Assembly: GCA_019117285.1 (NCBI GenBank)
Contig: DXAA01000001.1
Coordinates: 1-64,000, forward strand
Source: Candidatus Limosilactobacillus intestinigallinarum
Lineage (GTDB): Bacteria; Bacillota; Bacilli; Lactobacillales; Lactobacillaceae
Direction: 5' to 3'
DNA: 64,000 nt
The position numbers were made by a program, and so were the translations under genes. This document shows positions 1-8,141 of this stretch, one piece after another. The notes beneath the pieces are model-generated. The model saw nothing but the letters and a program-made list of their open reading frames with translations, was not told the DNA's origin and did no database searches. Positions within the stretch are counted from its first letter, which is position 1, and every line of letters starts with the position of its first letter.

Positions 1-14
1 ACCCGAGAGGGTAG

Positions 15-131
15 TGTGGTGATGATGGCTTGAAGGATACACCTGTTCCCATGCCGAACACAGAAGTTAAGCTTCAACACGCCGAAAGTAGTTGGGGGAT
101 CGCTCCCTGCGAGGATAGGACGTTGCCACGC
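15..131 (+). rRNA. rrf: 5S ribosomal RNA
   Basis: The stretch has the conserved 5S core, including CCCATGCCGAACACAGAAG and the GCTCCCTGCGAGGATAGGAC 3' part, and the TGTGGT...GCCACG terminal pairing, giving about 117 nt. It is probably the last rRNA gene of an operon whose 16S and 23S genes lie left of the window; tRNA genes follow directly, as in many lactobacilli. Confidence 0.95.
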
Positions 132-138
132 GGATTAT

Positions 139-211
139 TCCGGCATAGCTCAGTTGGTAGAGCACCTGACTGTTAATCAGGTTGTCGTCAGTTCGAGTCT
201 GACTGCCGGAG
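139..211 (+). tRNA. tRNA-Asn (anticodon GTT)
   Basis: Cloverleaf with acceptor TCCGGCA/TGCCGGA, anticodon loop CTGTTAA (GTT), T-arm with GTTCGAGTC and discriminator G. It lies 7 nt after the 5S rRNA and is probably cotranscribed with it. An identical gene occurs at 2173-2245. CCA is not encoded. Confidence 0.95.
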
Positions 212-254
212 TTGCTGAGATGTTGACTGGTTTGGTTGACATCTTTTCTTTTAT

Positions 255-327
255 GCCAACTTAGCTCAGTCGGTAGAGCATCTCCCTCGTAAAGAGAAGG
301 TCGGAGGTTCGATTCCTCTAGTTGGCA
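255..327 (+). tRNA. tRNA-Thr (anticodon CGT)
   Basis: Acceptor GCCAACT/AGTTGGC, D-arm GCTC/GAGC, anticodon loop CTCGTAA (CGT), T-arm GGAGG/CCTCT. The anticodon stem TCTCC/AGAGA has a C-A mismatch at the closing pair next to the loop (positions 31-39), an unusual detail. The gene is the last of the rRNA/tRNA operon and is followed by an intrinsic terminator. Confidence 0.93.
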
Positions 328-343
328 TTTTCTAATAATAGCG

Positions 344-385
344 AACCTTTATACCAGCTTAAAACGTTGATATAAAGGTTTTTTG
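344..385 (+). terminator. Intrinsic terminator of the rRNA/tRNA operon
   Basis: Perfect 10-bp stem AACCTTTATA/TATAAAGGTT with a 17-nt loop, running into a T tract. It lies 16 nt after tRNA-Thr. Confidence 0.8.
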
Positions 386-449
386 TGTAGATATCGAAAA
401 ACGTAGCGGAGAGATCCCTTCTGAGGTTTCTGATGGGCGATGACCACGT

Positions 450-722
450 ATGATGTCCAGCTTAAAGGAAAGTACCTACCTGGCCGCTGGACTGCCGGTG
501 ATCGTTCGGGATGAGAACCCATCGGCCAAACGCATTCATGATAATGGCCTGGGTCTGGTGGTCAGTTCCCTCGACGAGGCCGTCGCGCAGATCGACAGGA
601 TGAGTGAGGACGAGTATGAGCAATTGTTGGCAAACGTCAATCGCTTTGATGTCTTGATTCGTAACGGCTACTTCACGAAACACGCCCTGGTGGAAGCCGT
701 CCTCAAGGCCTATCAAGCGTAA
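450..722 (+). pseudogene. Truncated Gtf3-type glycosyltransferase remnant (C-terminal part only)
   Basis: The 90-residue ORF aligns to the last ~88 residues of the intact Gtf3-like protein encoded at 46877-47890. Shared blocks are STYLAAG, PVI, VVSSLDEAV and RNGYFT, and the C-terminal end matches as well. The family is normally about 330 residues, so some 245 N-terminal residues with the donor-binding Rossmann half are missing. An in-frame stop lies 9 nt before the first ATG, no good ribosome-binding site is present, and the ORF begins inside the conserved domain. I read it as a decaying duplicate left next to an rRNA operon. Expression as a short protein is possible but not supported. Confidence 0.75.
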
Positions 723-774
723 TGAAACAAGGTTGATGAGTGTTCATTGTTGGACTGATGGGCACCGTCGTGAA

Positions 775-820
775 TAAAAGAATTCCCGTCTGGATAAAAT
801 CCGGTACGGGAATTCTTTTA
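775..820. terminator. Bidirectional intrinsic terminator
   Basis: Near-perfect 14-bp inverted repeat AAAAGAATTCCCGT/ACGGGAATTCTTTT with T tracts on both strands. It separates the plus-strand gtf3 remnant from the convergent minus-strand membrane gene, so it can serve both. Confidence 0.8.
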
Positions 821-831
821 ATCTGTGTGGT

Positions 832-1398
832 TTAATAGTGGTCATTTGGGGAGTGCTTGCGCTGCCAGATCTGGTGAACCTTCGGCAGGCGGGCAACAAG
901 GTTGTAGTAATAGCCGAGGTAGGATGATGCAGTAAGCGTCCAAATGTACCAGTCGGTATGGAAGAAGACCATTAGGACCGGATTGAGATTCTTGATAATG
1001 TACTCAACGAATTCGTCGGTAATGCTGTCCGAGTTCATGTGGAGGCCAAAGTAAAGTTGAAGGGCGATATCTGCTGAGAAGATAATGATCCAACCGATTA
1101 GGTAGGGCCAGTTTCGCTTGGCCATGATGACGGGACGGCCCAGCCGCCGTTTTCCGGTGTCGATGATCTGCACCCCGCTGGCCTGGTACTTGCCAATGAG
1201 CATGCCAACAATGAAAATGATTGCCAAGAAACGGAACTTTTCGGCGGTGGGGTGACGGTCTACCGAGATGATCACCATGAAAAGCGTGTAGGTGGGAATC
1301 AGAATGATCCGCCAGCGTTTAATCCGGGTGTAGTGGAAGGTCCCTTTGACCAGGGTATGCAGGAGAAAGAGCAGTAAGATAATCAGCCAGATAAGCAA
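832..1398 (-). CDS. Integral membrane protein of unknown function
   Basis: 188 residues with an N-terminal hydrophobic segment (MLIWLIILLLFLLHTLVKG), a second around residues 33-50, a third around 55-70, another around 95-118, and amphipathic aromatic-rich stretches near the C-terminus. A conserved-looking RRLGRPVIMAKRNWP cytoplasmic segment sits in the middle. I do not recognise the family. The start is TTG at 1398, with GAGGAG very close upstream (about 3 nt), so the exact start is uncertain. It appears monocistronic; a shared bidirectional terminator lies downstream. Confidence 0.75.
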   Translation of the reverse strand: MLIWLIILLLFLLHTLVKGTFHYTRIKRWRIILIPTYTLFMVIISVDRHPTAEKFRFLAIIFIVGMLIGKYQASGVQIIDTGKRRLGRPVIMAKRNWPYLIGWIIIFSADIALQLYFGLHMNSDSITDEFVEYIIKNLNPVLMVFFHTDWYIWTLTASSYLGYYYNLVARLPKVHQIWQRKHSPNDHY

Positions 1399-1483
1399 TC
1401 ACTCCTCGAAGGTCGGCTGGGTGACGAGATAAAACATTGCTCCTTATATTTTATCCCAATCAGTAGGGCCGTGGCGAGCAATA

Positions 1484-1518
1484 TAAAAGGACCATCCACC
1501 GTCGACCGGTGATGATCC
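1484..1518 (-). terminator. Intrinsic terminator of the flavodoxin gene
   Basis: On the minus strand GGATCATCACCG pairs imperfectly with CGGTGGATGGTCC and is followed by TTTTAT. It begins 13 nt after the flavodoxin stop codon. Confidence 0.65.
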
Positions 1519-1530
1519 CTCATCATAATT

Positions 1531-2019
1531 TTACTTGAGCTGCAGTGAGCTGACCCAGGCACTGAGCTTGGCCGGGGAGTTCAGGACGTCCCCCTGCTGG
1601 AGGTCCAGCTGGTAGCCGTTCTCCTTGACCGTCCGGGCGATGTTGGACTGGGCGCGGTCGTAACCGGTGCTGCTGGACGTGCCGAAGGTGGCTAGCACCT
1701 TACCGTTGAGGTCCAGTTGGTCGATCGTGGCGGCAATCAGGCGTGGAGGGATTCCCCACCAGATTGGGTGACCGATGATTACGTTGTCGTATCCACTCAG
1801 GTCCGGCAGGTCATCCTTGATCGGGACCCGGCCGTCGTGTTCCTGTTTCTGTTCGACGGTGGCCCGGGTCGTCTCGTCGTGCCAGTTGAGGTCCGTGGCC
1901 GTGTATGGCTTGACCGGGTGGATCTCAGCGAGGTCGGCACCGAGTTGCTTGGCAACCTGCTCGGCTGCTTTCTTGGTGGTTCCAGTGGCGGAGTAGTAAA
2001 GTACAATCGTGTTTGACAT
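1531..2019 (-). CDS. Flavodoxin family protein
   Basis: 162 residues, the usual size of a single-domain flavodoxin. The N-terminus IVLYYSATGTTKKAAEQVAK carries the phosphate-binding loop SATGTTKKA for FMN. The central IIGHPIWWGIPPRLI and the ATFGTSSSTGYD segment match the isoalloxazine-contact loops of the Flavodoxin_4-like, electron-transfer or quinone-reductase-like group. ATG at 2019 is preceded by GAAGGAGT at good spacing. It is monocistronic with its own terminator. It is not NrdI-like in sequence, so I do not link it to the ribonucleotide reductase near 56 kb. The redox partner is unknown. Confidence 0.88.
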   Translation of the reverse strand: MSNTIVLYYSATGTTKKAAEQVAKQLGADLAEIHPVKPYTATDLNWHDETTRATVEQKQEHDGRVPIKDDLPDLSGYDNVIIGHPIWWGIPPRLIAATIDQLDLNGKVLATFGTSSSTGYDRAQSNIARTVKENGYQLDLQQGDVLNSPAKLSAWVSSLQLK

Positions 2020-2172
2020 GAGAAGGACTCCTTCAATAACTTACTTTTTACAAGTCTATTATAGAAAATTGCTCGCCGATTGTTAAATGATAAGGTGCGT
2101 TGGAAATTAGTAAAAATAGTGCTTGACGGTTTCCGGACCGGTAAGATATAATATTGATTGTTGATTTGTTAT

Positions 2173-2245
2173 TCCGGCATAGCTCAGTTGGTAGAGCACC
2201 TGACTGTTAATCAGGTTGTCGTCAGTTCGAGTCTGACTGCCGGAG
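2173..2245 (+). tRNA. tRNA-Asn (anticodon GTT), second copy
   Basis: Identical over its whole length to tRNA-Asn at 139-211, with the same TTAT immediately upstream; flanks then diverge. It is preceded by a plausible promoter (TTGACG at 2122, TATAAT near 2147) and is separated from the membrane gene by 59 nt, so both may share a transcript. Confidence 0.95.
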
Positions 2246-2304
2246 CTATCAGGACGGCTGGTGAATTATCATCAGTCGTTTTTTCATTCAGGGAGTGGTT
2301 TCAA

Positions 2305-2601
2305 ATGGATATCGTTTACCTAACGTTATGTGTCGTTTTTATGGCGATCGGGGTTCAGTTCATCCGCGGTAAATGGCTGCGCCTGCTGGCGGGGAGCTGG
2401 GGCCAGCCCAAGAAAGACCTCAAAAAGCCCGGTCTGATCGTGGCCCCGGCAATGATCGGCCTTGGCCTGAGCATGTTCTTCCTGGGCTTCTTTGATAGCC
2501 ACTACTGGGCTAACATCGGTAATGCCATCTTTGTGTTATCGATTGCCTACCTGGTGGGGGTCGTAATTCTTACCTACATTAATTTTGGCCGAGGAAAATA
2601 A
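2305..2601 (+). CDS. Small membrane protein, DUF3784-like
   Basis: 98 residues from ATG 2305. The ORF track begins inside the tRNA, which is not credible. The protein has a first hydrophobic segment at residues ~2-18, a basic FIRGKWLRLLAG loop, and two further hydrophobic segments at ~44-62 and ~70-92, so three membrane passes are likely. The length and the GKW..LAG motif after TM1 recall small DUF3784-type proteins, but this is only a resemblance. A weak ribosome-binding site (GGGAGTGG) lies upstream. Function unknown. Confidence 0.7.
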   Translation: MDIVYLTLCVVFMAIGVQFIRGKWLRLLAGSWGQPKKDLKKPGLIVAPAMIGLGLSMFFLGFFDSHYWANIGNAIFVLSIAYLVGVVILTYINFGRGK

Positions 2602-2604
2602 GCG

Positions 2605-2637
2605 GGTCGTCAAACGGACGGGCCACTTTTCTTTTTT
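2605..2637 (+). terminator. Probable intrinsic terminator
   Basis: GGTCGTC pairs with GACGGGCC (one bulged G, one G-U pair) and is followed by ACTTTTCTTTTTT. It begins 3 nt after the stop of the small membrane gene. The rest of the interval up to 2884 holds only AT-rich promoter-like DNA for dtpT. Confidence 0.55.
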
Positions 2638-2884
2638 AAACAGAATTCACACTCAAGTTAATTAGTTTAACCGGGCGCATCATCATCCTAAAAATTATTA
2701 AGTGAAATGAAACATTCTCCCACTTCTTTCTCATCAAAACTTTATTTTGTAATTGACTATTCCGGTGGGGAGGACTAAAATAATTACATTGTCATAAGAA
2801 AGTTAGATTTTTCTAATTATTTGGAATGAGTATTCTGAGTGATTAATCTGACCGTGCAATTATCAATGGAGGAATCAAATCTTT

Positions 2885-4384
2885 ATGAGTAAACAAAAAG
2901 ATATTGATACTGCATTCTTCGGGCAACCGCGTGGTCTCTCGACCCTGTTCTTCACCGAAATGTGGGAACGGTTCAGTTACTACGGAATGCGGGCAATTCT
3001 GTTATTCTACATGTACTATGCCGTCACCAAGGGCGGCCTGGGGATGAGCGAAACCACCGCCGCTTCGATCATGTCGATCTACGGTTCCCTGGTTTACCTG
3101 TCCGGGGTTGTCGGTGGTTGGCTGTCTGACCGGGTCTGGGGCCCACGGCGGACCGTCTTCATCGGTGGTGTCCTGATCATGTTCGGGCACATCGCCCTGT
3201 CGTTGCCGTTCGGCGTCAGCGCCCTCTACGTCTCGATCGCCCTGATCGTTGCCGGGACCGGGCTCCTGAAGCCAAACGTCTCCGAAATGGTCGGTGGTCT
3301 TTATTCCGAGAATGACCGCCGGCGGGACTCCGGTTTCAGTATGTTCGTCTTCGGGATCAACTTAGGGGCCGCGGTGGCCCCATGGGCGGTTCCGTGGGCA
3401 GCCAACGGCTTCGGGCTGAACCTCTTCCATGGCGAGATGAACTTCCACGCCGGGTTCTCCCTGGCCGCCATCGGGATGTTCTTTGGCCTGGTCCAATACG
3501 TTATCGGCGGACGGAAGTACCTGTCCAAGGATAGTCTGTACCCAGACGATCCGATCGACAAGGAAAGCCTGCGTCCGGTCATGATCTGGACCCTGGTCGG
3601 GGTCGTTGTCCTGGCCGTTGTCCTTGGCCTGCTGGCTGCGATGGGGCAGTTGAACATCACCAACATCATCACGATCATCACGATCATCGCGATTGCTTTG
3701 CCAATCTACTACTTCATCATGATGCTGAACTCCAAGAAGGTCACGAAGGAAGAACACTCCCGGGTATTGGCTTACATCCCGCTGTTCATTGCCGCCGTTA
3801 TCTTCTGGGCCATTGAAGAATCTGGTTCAGTTGTCCTGGCCCTCTTCGCCGAACAACGGACGATTCTCCACATCGGTGGCTGGCACTTTGCCGCCGCTAA
3901 CTTCCAGACCCTGAACCCACTGTTCATCATGATCCTGACGCCGGTCTTCGTTACCCTCTGGGATCACTGGAAGAAGCAACCAAGTGCCCCTGGTAAGTTC
4001 GCTGCCGGGCTGGTCTTCGCTGGTCTGTCATACGCCTTCATGGCGCTGCCAGCCCTGATCCACGGCACCACCGCCGGCCGGGTTTCCCCGTTCTGGCTGG
4101 TTGGTTCCTGGTTCATCGTTGAAATCGGTGAAATGCTGATTTCTCCAATCGGTTTGGCCGTTACGACCCGGTTGGCACCAAAGGCCTTCAAGTCCCAGAT
4201 GATGAGTATGTGGTTCCTGGCCGACGCCGCTGCCCAAGCGGTTAACGCCCAGATCGTTAAGTTCTACTCATCCGCGACTGAAGTACCATACTTCCTGACC
4301 ATCGGTTTGGTAAGTATCGTCTTCGGGATCATCCTGATGTTCTTCGTCAAGAAGATCCACGGCCTCATGGGTGGCGTTGACTAA
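2885..4384 (+). CDS. dtpT: Di-/tripeptide:proton symporter (POT/PTR family)
   Basis: 499 residues, the normal size for bacterial POT transporters, with about 14 membrane segments. The N-terminal FTEMWERFSYYGMRAILLFYM carries the ExxER proton-coupling motif (E25, E28, R29) and the PTR2 signature. GTGLLKPNVSEMVGGLY in TM4-5 is the second family signature, and a late WAIEESGSVVLALFAEQRT segment is also typical. The role is import of di- and tripeptides, which the pepC and pepI peptidases in this window could finish degrading. ATG 2885 is preceded by GGAGG. It is monocistronic with a terminator 27 nt downstream. Confidence 0.93.
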   Translation: MSKQKDIDTAFFGQPRGLSTLFFTEMWERFSYYGMRAILLFYMYYAVTKGGLGMSETTAASIMSIYGSLVYLSGVVGGWLSDRVWGPRRTVFIGGVLIMFGHIALSLPFGVSALYVSIALIVAGTGLLKPNVSEMVGGLYSENDRRRDSGFSMFVFGINLGAAVAPWAVPWAANGFGLNLFHGEMNFHAGFSLAAIGMFFGLVQYVIGGRKYLSKDSLYPDDPIDKESLRPVMIWTLVGVVVLAVVLGLLAAMGQLNITNIITIITIIAIALPIYYFIMMLNSKKVTKEEHSRVLAYIPLFIAAVIFWAIEESGSVVLALFAEQRTILHIGGWHFAAANFQTLNPLFIMILTPVFVTLWDHWKKQPSAPGKFAAGLVFAGLSYAFMALPALIHGTTAGRVSPFWLVGSWFIVEIGEMLISPIGLAVTTRLAPKAFKSQMMSMWFLADAAAQAVNAQIVKFYSSATEVPYFLTIGLVSIVFGIILMFFVKKIHGLMGGVD

Positions 4385-4410
4385 GTATTACAATTAAACT
4401 TGATTACATC

Positions 4411-4446
4411 AAAAGTCCGGCGGGCACGTCTCGGCGGGCTTTTTGC
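4411..4446 (+). terminator. Intrinsic terminator after dtpT
   Basis: AAAAGTCCG pairs with CGGGCTTTT (one G-U pair) around a GC-rich loop and runs into TTTTT. Confidence 0.65.
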
Positions 4447-4552
4447 GTAGTTGGAAAAATATTGAAATTAGGGCTTGCATTTGATTGCGGAATTGGGTAT
4501 TATAATAAACGTTGATTAGTTGTGCTTGCGCAATTGGTCGGCAAACCCTTTT

Positions 4553-4635
4553 GGGGGAGTAGCGAAGTCTGGTTAAACGCGACGGTCTGTAAAACCGTTC
4601 CTTCGGGTTCGGTGGTTCGAATCCACTCTCCCCCA
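4553..4635 (+). tRNA. tRNA-Tyr (anticodon GTA)
   Basis: 83-nt class II tRNA with acceptor GGGGGAG/CTCCCCC, anticodon loop CTGTAAA (GTA at 4589-4591), a long variable arm (CCTTCGGGTTCGG region) and discriminator A. A TATTATAAT-like -10 region lies about 50 nt upstream. It forms a two-tRNA unit with tRNA-Gln. Confidence 0.94.
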
Positions 4636-4644
4636 TTTCATTAT

Positions 4645-4716
4645 TGGGCTATAGCCAAGCGGTAAGGCAACGGTTTTTGGTACCGTCATGCGCTGGTTCG
4701 AATCCAGCTAGCCCAA
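4645..4716 (+). tRNA. tRNA-Gln (anticodon TTG)
   Basis: 72 nt, acceptor TGGGCTA/TAGCCCA, anticodon stem ACGGT/ACCGT around TTTTGGT (TTG), T-loop TTCGAATC. It lies 9 nt after tRNA-Tyr and is followed by a strong terminator. Confidence 0.94.
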
Positions 4717-4722
4717 CTGATT

Positions 4723-4757
4723 AAAGACGGTGGTCAGTTGACCACCGTCTTTTTTTA
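4723..4757 (+). terminator. Intrinsic terminator of the tRNA-Tyr/tRNA-Gln unit
   Basis: Perfect 14-bp stem AAAGACGGTGGTCA/TGACCACCGTCTTT with a 2-nt loop and a long T tract. Confidence 0.88.
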
Positions 4758-4928
4758 ACGTTTTAAAACGTATTTTTCTTGAAATGTCCCAAATTGCGAC
4801 AAAAGTGGCGAGACGTGCTTGATTTGGTCGTTAGGCCAGTTCTAAACTGTTCAACATACTGTCAAAAAAGCGGGCGGTCTTGGCAGGGCCGGCCGTGAAG
4901 CAATTATAAGAGAAAGGGATTTGTTATT

Positions 4929-7400
4929 TTGAAGCGACTGATTCACAATCATGTTTTTGCGTTGATTGCCTGGATCGTGATCACGGTGGTGGCCATCGTT
5001 GCCTTGCCAAACGTCAACCAGTTGACCCGTGAACACTCCGCAATCAACCTGCCAAAGAGTGCCCAGAGTCAGGTGGCCAGTGCCCTGCAGAACAAGCACT
5101 GGGGACACCACCAGAACAACACCTACCAGGTGGTGGCGGTGTTTAACAACGGCGACCGGGCCATGTCATCCAAGGATAAGGCCAACGTCCAAAAGACAAT
5201 CAACCGTCTGGACAAGCACAGTGGTAAGTACGGGATTAAGGCGATCACCGGGCCCAACGACAATGCGGCGACCCGCAAGCAGCTGATCTCTAAGGATAAG
5301 ACCACCGAGATTGCCCAGCTGAACGTCTCCAAGGATCATGGAACCCTGCGGTACATCAACCACCAGCTGTCCCACGCTGCCAAAACGAGTGGCGTCAAGA
5401 CCTACATCACTGGGGCCGACATCCTAAACGATGACTTCTCCGGGGCGGTCCAGGAGGGGATCAAGAAGACCGAGGCCATCTCGGTCATCTTCATCTTCGT
5501 TGTCCTACTCTTGGTCTTCCGTTCCCCGATCACCCCGTTGATCTCCCTGCTGAACGTCGGGATTGCCTTTATCACCTCCTTCAGCATCGTGACTAACCTG
5601 GTCAAGCACGTTAACTTTCCGTTCTCGAACTTCACCCAGGTCTTCATGGTGATCGTCCTCTTCGGGATCGGGACTGACTACAACATCCTGATGTACAACA
5701 AGTTTAAGGAAAACCTCGGCCAGGGGATGGACAAGTGGACTGCGGCCCACGATGCCCAGCACAAGGCCGGCCGGACGATCCTCTACTCCGGCTCCTCGAT
5801 TTTGATCGGGTTTACCTCCCTGGCCCTGGCCAAGTTCTCGGTATACCAGTCAGCGGTCGGAGTGGCCGTTGGGGTAGCCGTCCTCTTGATCCTGCTGTTG
5901 ACCCTGAACCCGTTCTTCATGGCGACCCTGGGCAAGAAGATGTTCTGGCCCGCCAAGAAGTTCACCGGTGAGTCGACCAGCAAGCCGTGGCACCGGATGG
6001 CCCAGAACTCGGTCCTGCACCCGATCATCACCCTGGTGGTCGTCTTCGCGATCATCCTGCCGATCGGGCTGTCCTATCAGAACCACCTGAACTACGATGA
6101 TGCCGACGAAATCAGCAACACCGTGCCGTCCAAGAAGGGGCTGCTGGTCGTGGAAGACCACTTCTCCAAGGGGACGGCGGAACCGACAACCGTCTATATC
6201 AAGGCTAACCACCGGCTCGATAACGAGCGCGACCTGATGCTGATCGATCGGGTTACCAACCAACTGAAGAAGAGCACCGGGGTTAAGACGGTGGCCTCTG
6301 TCACCCAGCCGGCCGGCTCCAAGGTTGACGAGCTCTACGTCAACAACCAGCTGGGGCAGATCACCGGCCAGCTCGGGACTGCCCAGTCCAGCATCGGTCA
6401 GCTCTCCCAGGGCATGCAGAGCCAGGAGAGCGCCGCGGCGGCCCAGGCAGCCCAGTCCGGTGCCAACCCGGCCCAACTGGCGGCCGAGCAGCAGAGCGGC
6501 ATGCAGATGATGCAGGGTGTCGACAAGATGAGCGCCGGCCTCAGCCAGGGCGGTGACTATCTGACCGGCCTGCAAAACTCAGCGGCTGCCAAGACCTTCT
6601 ACATCCCAAGCAACCAGATTGGTAACAAGGAATTCCAGCAGTCGATTGACAACTACCTGTCCGCCGATAAGAAGACGGCCAAGATCACGATTATCCTCGA
6701 CTCCAATCCAAGTGGGGCCCGGGCAACGCGGGAGATCCCGCAGATCACCGACCTAGTTCGCTACAGTCTGAAGGGAACGGCCCTGCGCCACGCGAGCGTG
6801 GTGGTGGGTGGCCAATCCTCCAAGATTGCCGACACCAAGCGGGTAGCCGGCGGTGACTTCATGCGGACCGCCGCCATCATGGTCATCGGGATCGGCCTGG
6901 CCCTGATCCTGATCACCCGGTCACTGCTCCAGCCAGTTTACATTCTGGGGACCCTGGTTTCCGCCTACATGGCGGCCCTGTCGATCACCCATCTGCTGAC
7001 CCGGGTCTTCCTGGGTCGGCCACTGCTGACCTGGAACACGCCGTTCTTCAGTTTCATCATGCTGCTGGCCCTCGGGGTCGACTACAGCATCTTCCTGGTC
7101 ATGCGTTACCGCAACATTGACCAGAACAAGTACCTGCCAACCGAACGGATTGTGCGGGCGGCTAAGGAGATCGGGACCGTGGTCATCTCCGCGGCCATCA
7201 TCCTGAGTGGGACTTTCGCGGCACTGATTCCGTCAGCGATCCCAACCCTGATTGAGGTGGCGATGACCGTTATCTGTGGGCTGATCATCCTCGTGATCAT
7301 CATTCCGCTGGTCGTCCCGGCCACGATTCACCTGACCTACCCACTGAAGTCGACCTTCCGTGACGATGAGGGGAATCGTAAGAAGCAATTGAATCATTAA
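4929..7400 (+). CDS. MMPL/RND-type membrane exporter
   Basis: 823 residues in a duplicated MMPL layout: TM1 at ~8-28, a large extracellular domain (~30-165), a first block of TM segments (~175-370) with the GIGTDYNILMYNKFKE motif, a second extracellular domain with a Gln/Ala/Ser-rich helical stretch (~505-590), and a second TM block (~650-810) with GVDYSIFLVMRYR. The two D-Y motifs are the proton-relay aspartates of the family. Such proteins export lipids, surfactants or drugs; the substrate cannot be read here. The start is TTG 4929, supported by AAAGGGA 8-14 nt upstream. A 214-aa gene of unknown type follows. Confidence 0.88.
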   Translation: MKRLIHNHVFALIAWIVITVVAIVALPNVNQLTREHSAINLPKSAQSQVASALQNKHWGHHQNNTYQVVAVFNNGDRAMSSKDKANVQKTINRLDKHSGKYGIKAITGPNDNAATRKQLISKDKTTEIAQLNVSKDHGTLRYINHQLSHAAKTSGVKTYITGADILNDDFSGAVQEGIKKTEAISVIFIFVVLLLVFRSPITPLISLLNVGIAFITSFSIVTNLVKHVNFPFSNFTQVFMVIVLFGIGTDYNILMYNKFKENLGQGMDKWTAAHDAQHKAGRTILYSGSSILIGFTSLALAKFSVYQSAVGVAVGVAVLLILLLTLNPFFMATLGKKMFWPAKKFTGESTSKPWHRMAQNSVLHPIITLVVVFAIILPIGLSYQNHLNYDDADEISNTVPSKKGLLVVEDHFSKGTAEPTTVYIKANHRLDNERDLMLIDRVTNQLKKSTGVKTVASVTQPAGSKVDELYVNNQLGQITGQLGTAQSSIGQLSQGMQSQESAAAAQAAQSGANPAQLAAEQQSGMQMMQGVDKMSAGLSQGGDYLTGLQNSAAAKTFYIPSNQIGNKEFQQSIDNYLSADKKTAKITIILDSNPSGARATREIPQITDLVRYSLKGTALRHASVVVGGQSSKIADTKRVAGGDFMRTAAIMVIGIGLALILITRSLLQPVYILGTLVSAYMAALSITHLLTRVFLGRPLLTWNTPFFSFIMLLALGVDYSIFLVMRYRNIDQNKYLPTERIVRAAKEIGTVVISAAIILSGTFAALIPSAIPTLIEVAMTVICGLIILVIIIPLVVPATIHLTYPLKSTFRDDEGNRKKQLNH

Positions 7401-7468
7401 ATGAGGTAAGTTCCTGAGATGTGCTATCATGTCTTAGGAACTTTTATTTTACGAGGGAGCGATTAACC

Positions 7469-8113
7469 ATGCCCAAACAGGGACAATTTGCCAAGTCGGC
7501 CCGACTCAAACGGGTCAACAACTTCAAGGTGCGCCGTCATGCACAGGGGCAGAGGATCAACGACGACCAGCTGACCGACTTTCTCCTGGTCCGCTTCAAC
7601 CTGACGGCCAAGAAGCGGGTTCCATCGACCGCCCAGGAAACGGTCCAGCGCTTCCTGATCGAAGTCAGTGACCAGCTGATCGCGGCCAACGGCGACCTGG
7701 CAACCCTGGTCCCCGACCTCCTGACCGACATCAACCACCGGGCCCCCTGGCAGTTCTATTGTCAGCTGCTGCCCCAGTGGACCTTGGTCCAGGACTTCCT
7801 GAAAAAGGAGCTGCCGGCGGTCCCACTGGCTAGCCGCCGTTACGTGACCAGCACGGTGACCACGGCCAACCTGACCCAACTGGTGGCCCGGCTGCTGGCC
7901 AAGAAGGCGGCGGCAATCACCTTCCTGAAACGGCCCAACGTCCCGGTGGCCATACAGGAGCAGACGGCCCGGTTGTTGGTGGCCAGCATCTACTCGGCCG
8001 GGGCAATCGACTGGGCCAAGGTCCGGGGCCTGCTGGCGCCGTTTCCGTTCACGGTCGATGCCAGCCTGGACGCGGGGACCCAGGAATGGCTGCGTCAGCT
8101 GGCAAGGTCCTGA
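7469..8113 (+). CDS. Hypothetical protein next to the MMPL exporter
   Basis: 214 residues from ATG 7469, preceded by GAGGGAG; the earlier start in the ORF track (7421) has no such site. The N-terminal ~30 residues are strongly basic (FAKSARLKRVNNFKVRRHAQGQR). The rest is predicted helical with no transmembrane segment or signal peptide. MMPL exporters of lactobacilli often sit beside a TetR-type regulator, and the helical C-terminal part would fit such a ligand domain, but I cannot point to a helix-turn-helix. I therefore leave the function open. Its 68-nt spacing from the exporter allows cotranscription. Confidence 0.65.
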   Translation: MPKQGQFAKSARLKRVNNFKVRRHAQGQRINDDQLTDFLLVRFNLTAKKRVPSTAQETVQRFLIEVSDQLIAANGDLATLVPDLLTDINHRAPWQFYCQLLPQWTLVQDFLKKELPAVPLASRRYVTSTVTTANLTQLVARLLAKKAAAITFLKRPNVPVAIQEQTARLLVASIYSAGAIDWAKVRGLLAPFPFTVDASLDAGTQEWLRQLARS

Positions 8114-8141
8114 AATTCCGTATGCATTTTGGGCCGGCCTT

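Noticed and set aside
1531-2019. Flavodoxin as the missing NrdI
   Set aside because: Sequence and position do not support it; it has flavodoxin-4 type loops and is 53 kb from nrdHEF.
139-2245. Integrated element between two tRNA-Asn copies
   Set aside because: No integrase, excisionase or mobility gene and no att-type repeat beyond the tRNA itself; kept only as a low-interest duplication.
2158-2304. Upstream part of the 147-aa ORF in the track
   Set aside because: It reads through tRNA-Asn; the real start is ATG 2305.
4409-4636. 75-aa minus-strand ORF
   Set aside because: Lies over tRNA-Tyr and the dtpT terminator; no coding features.
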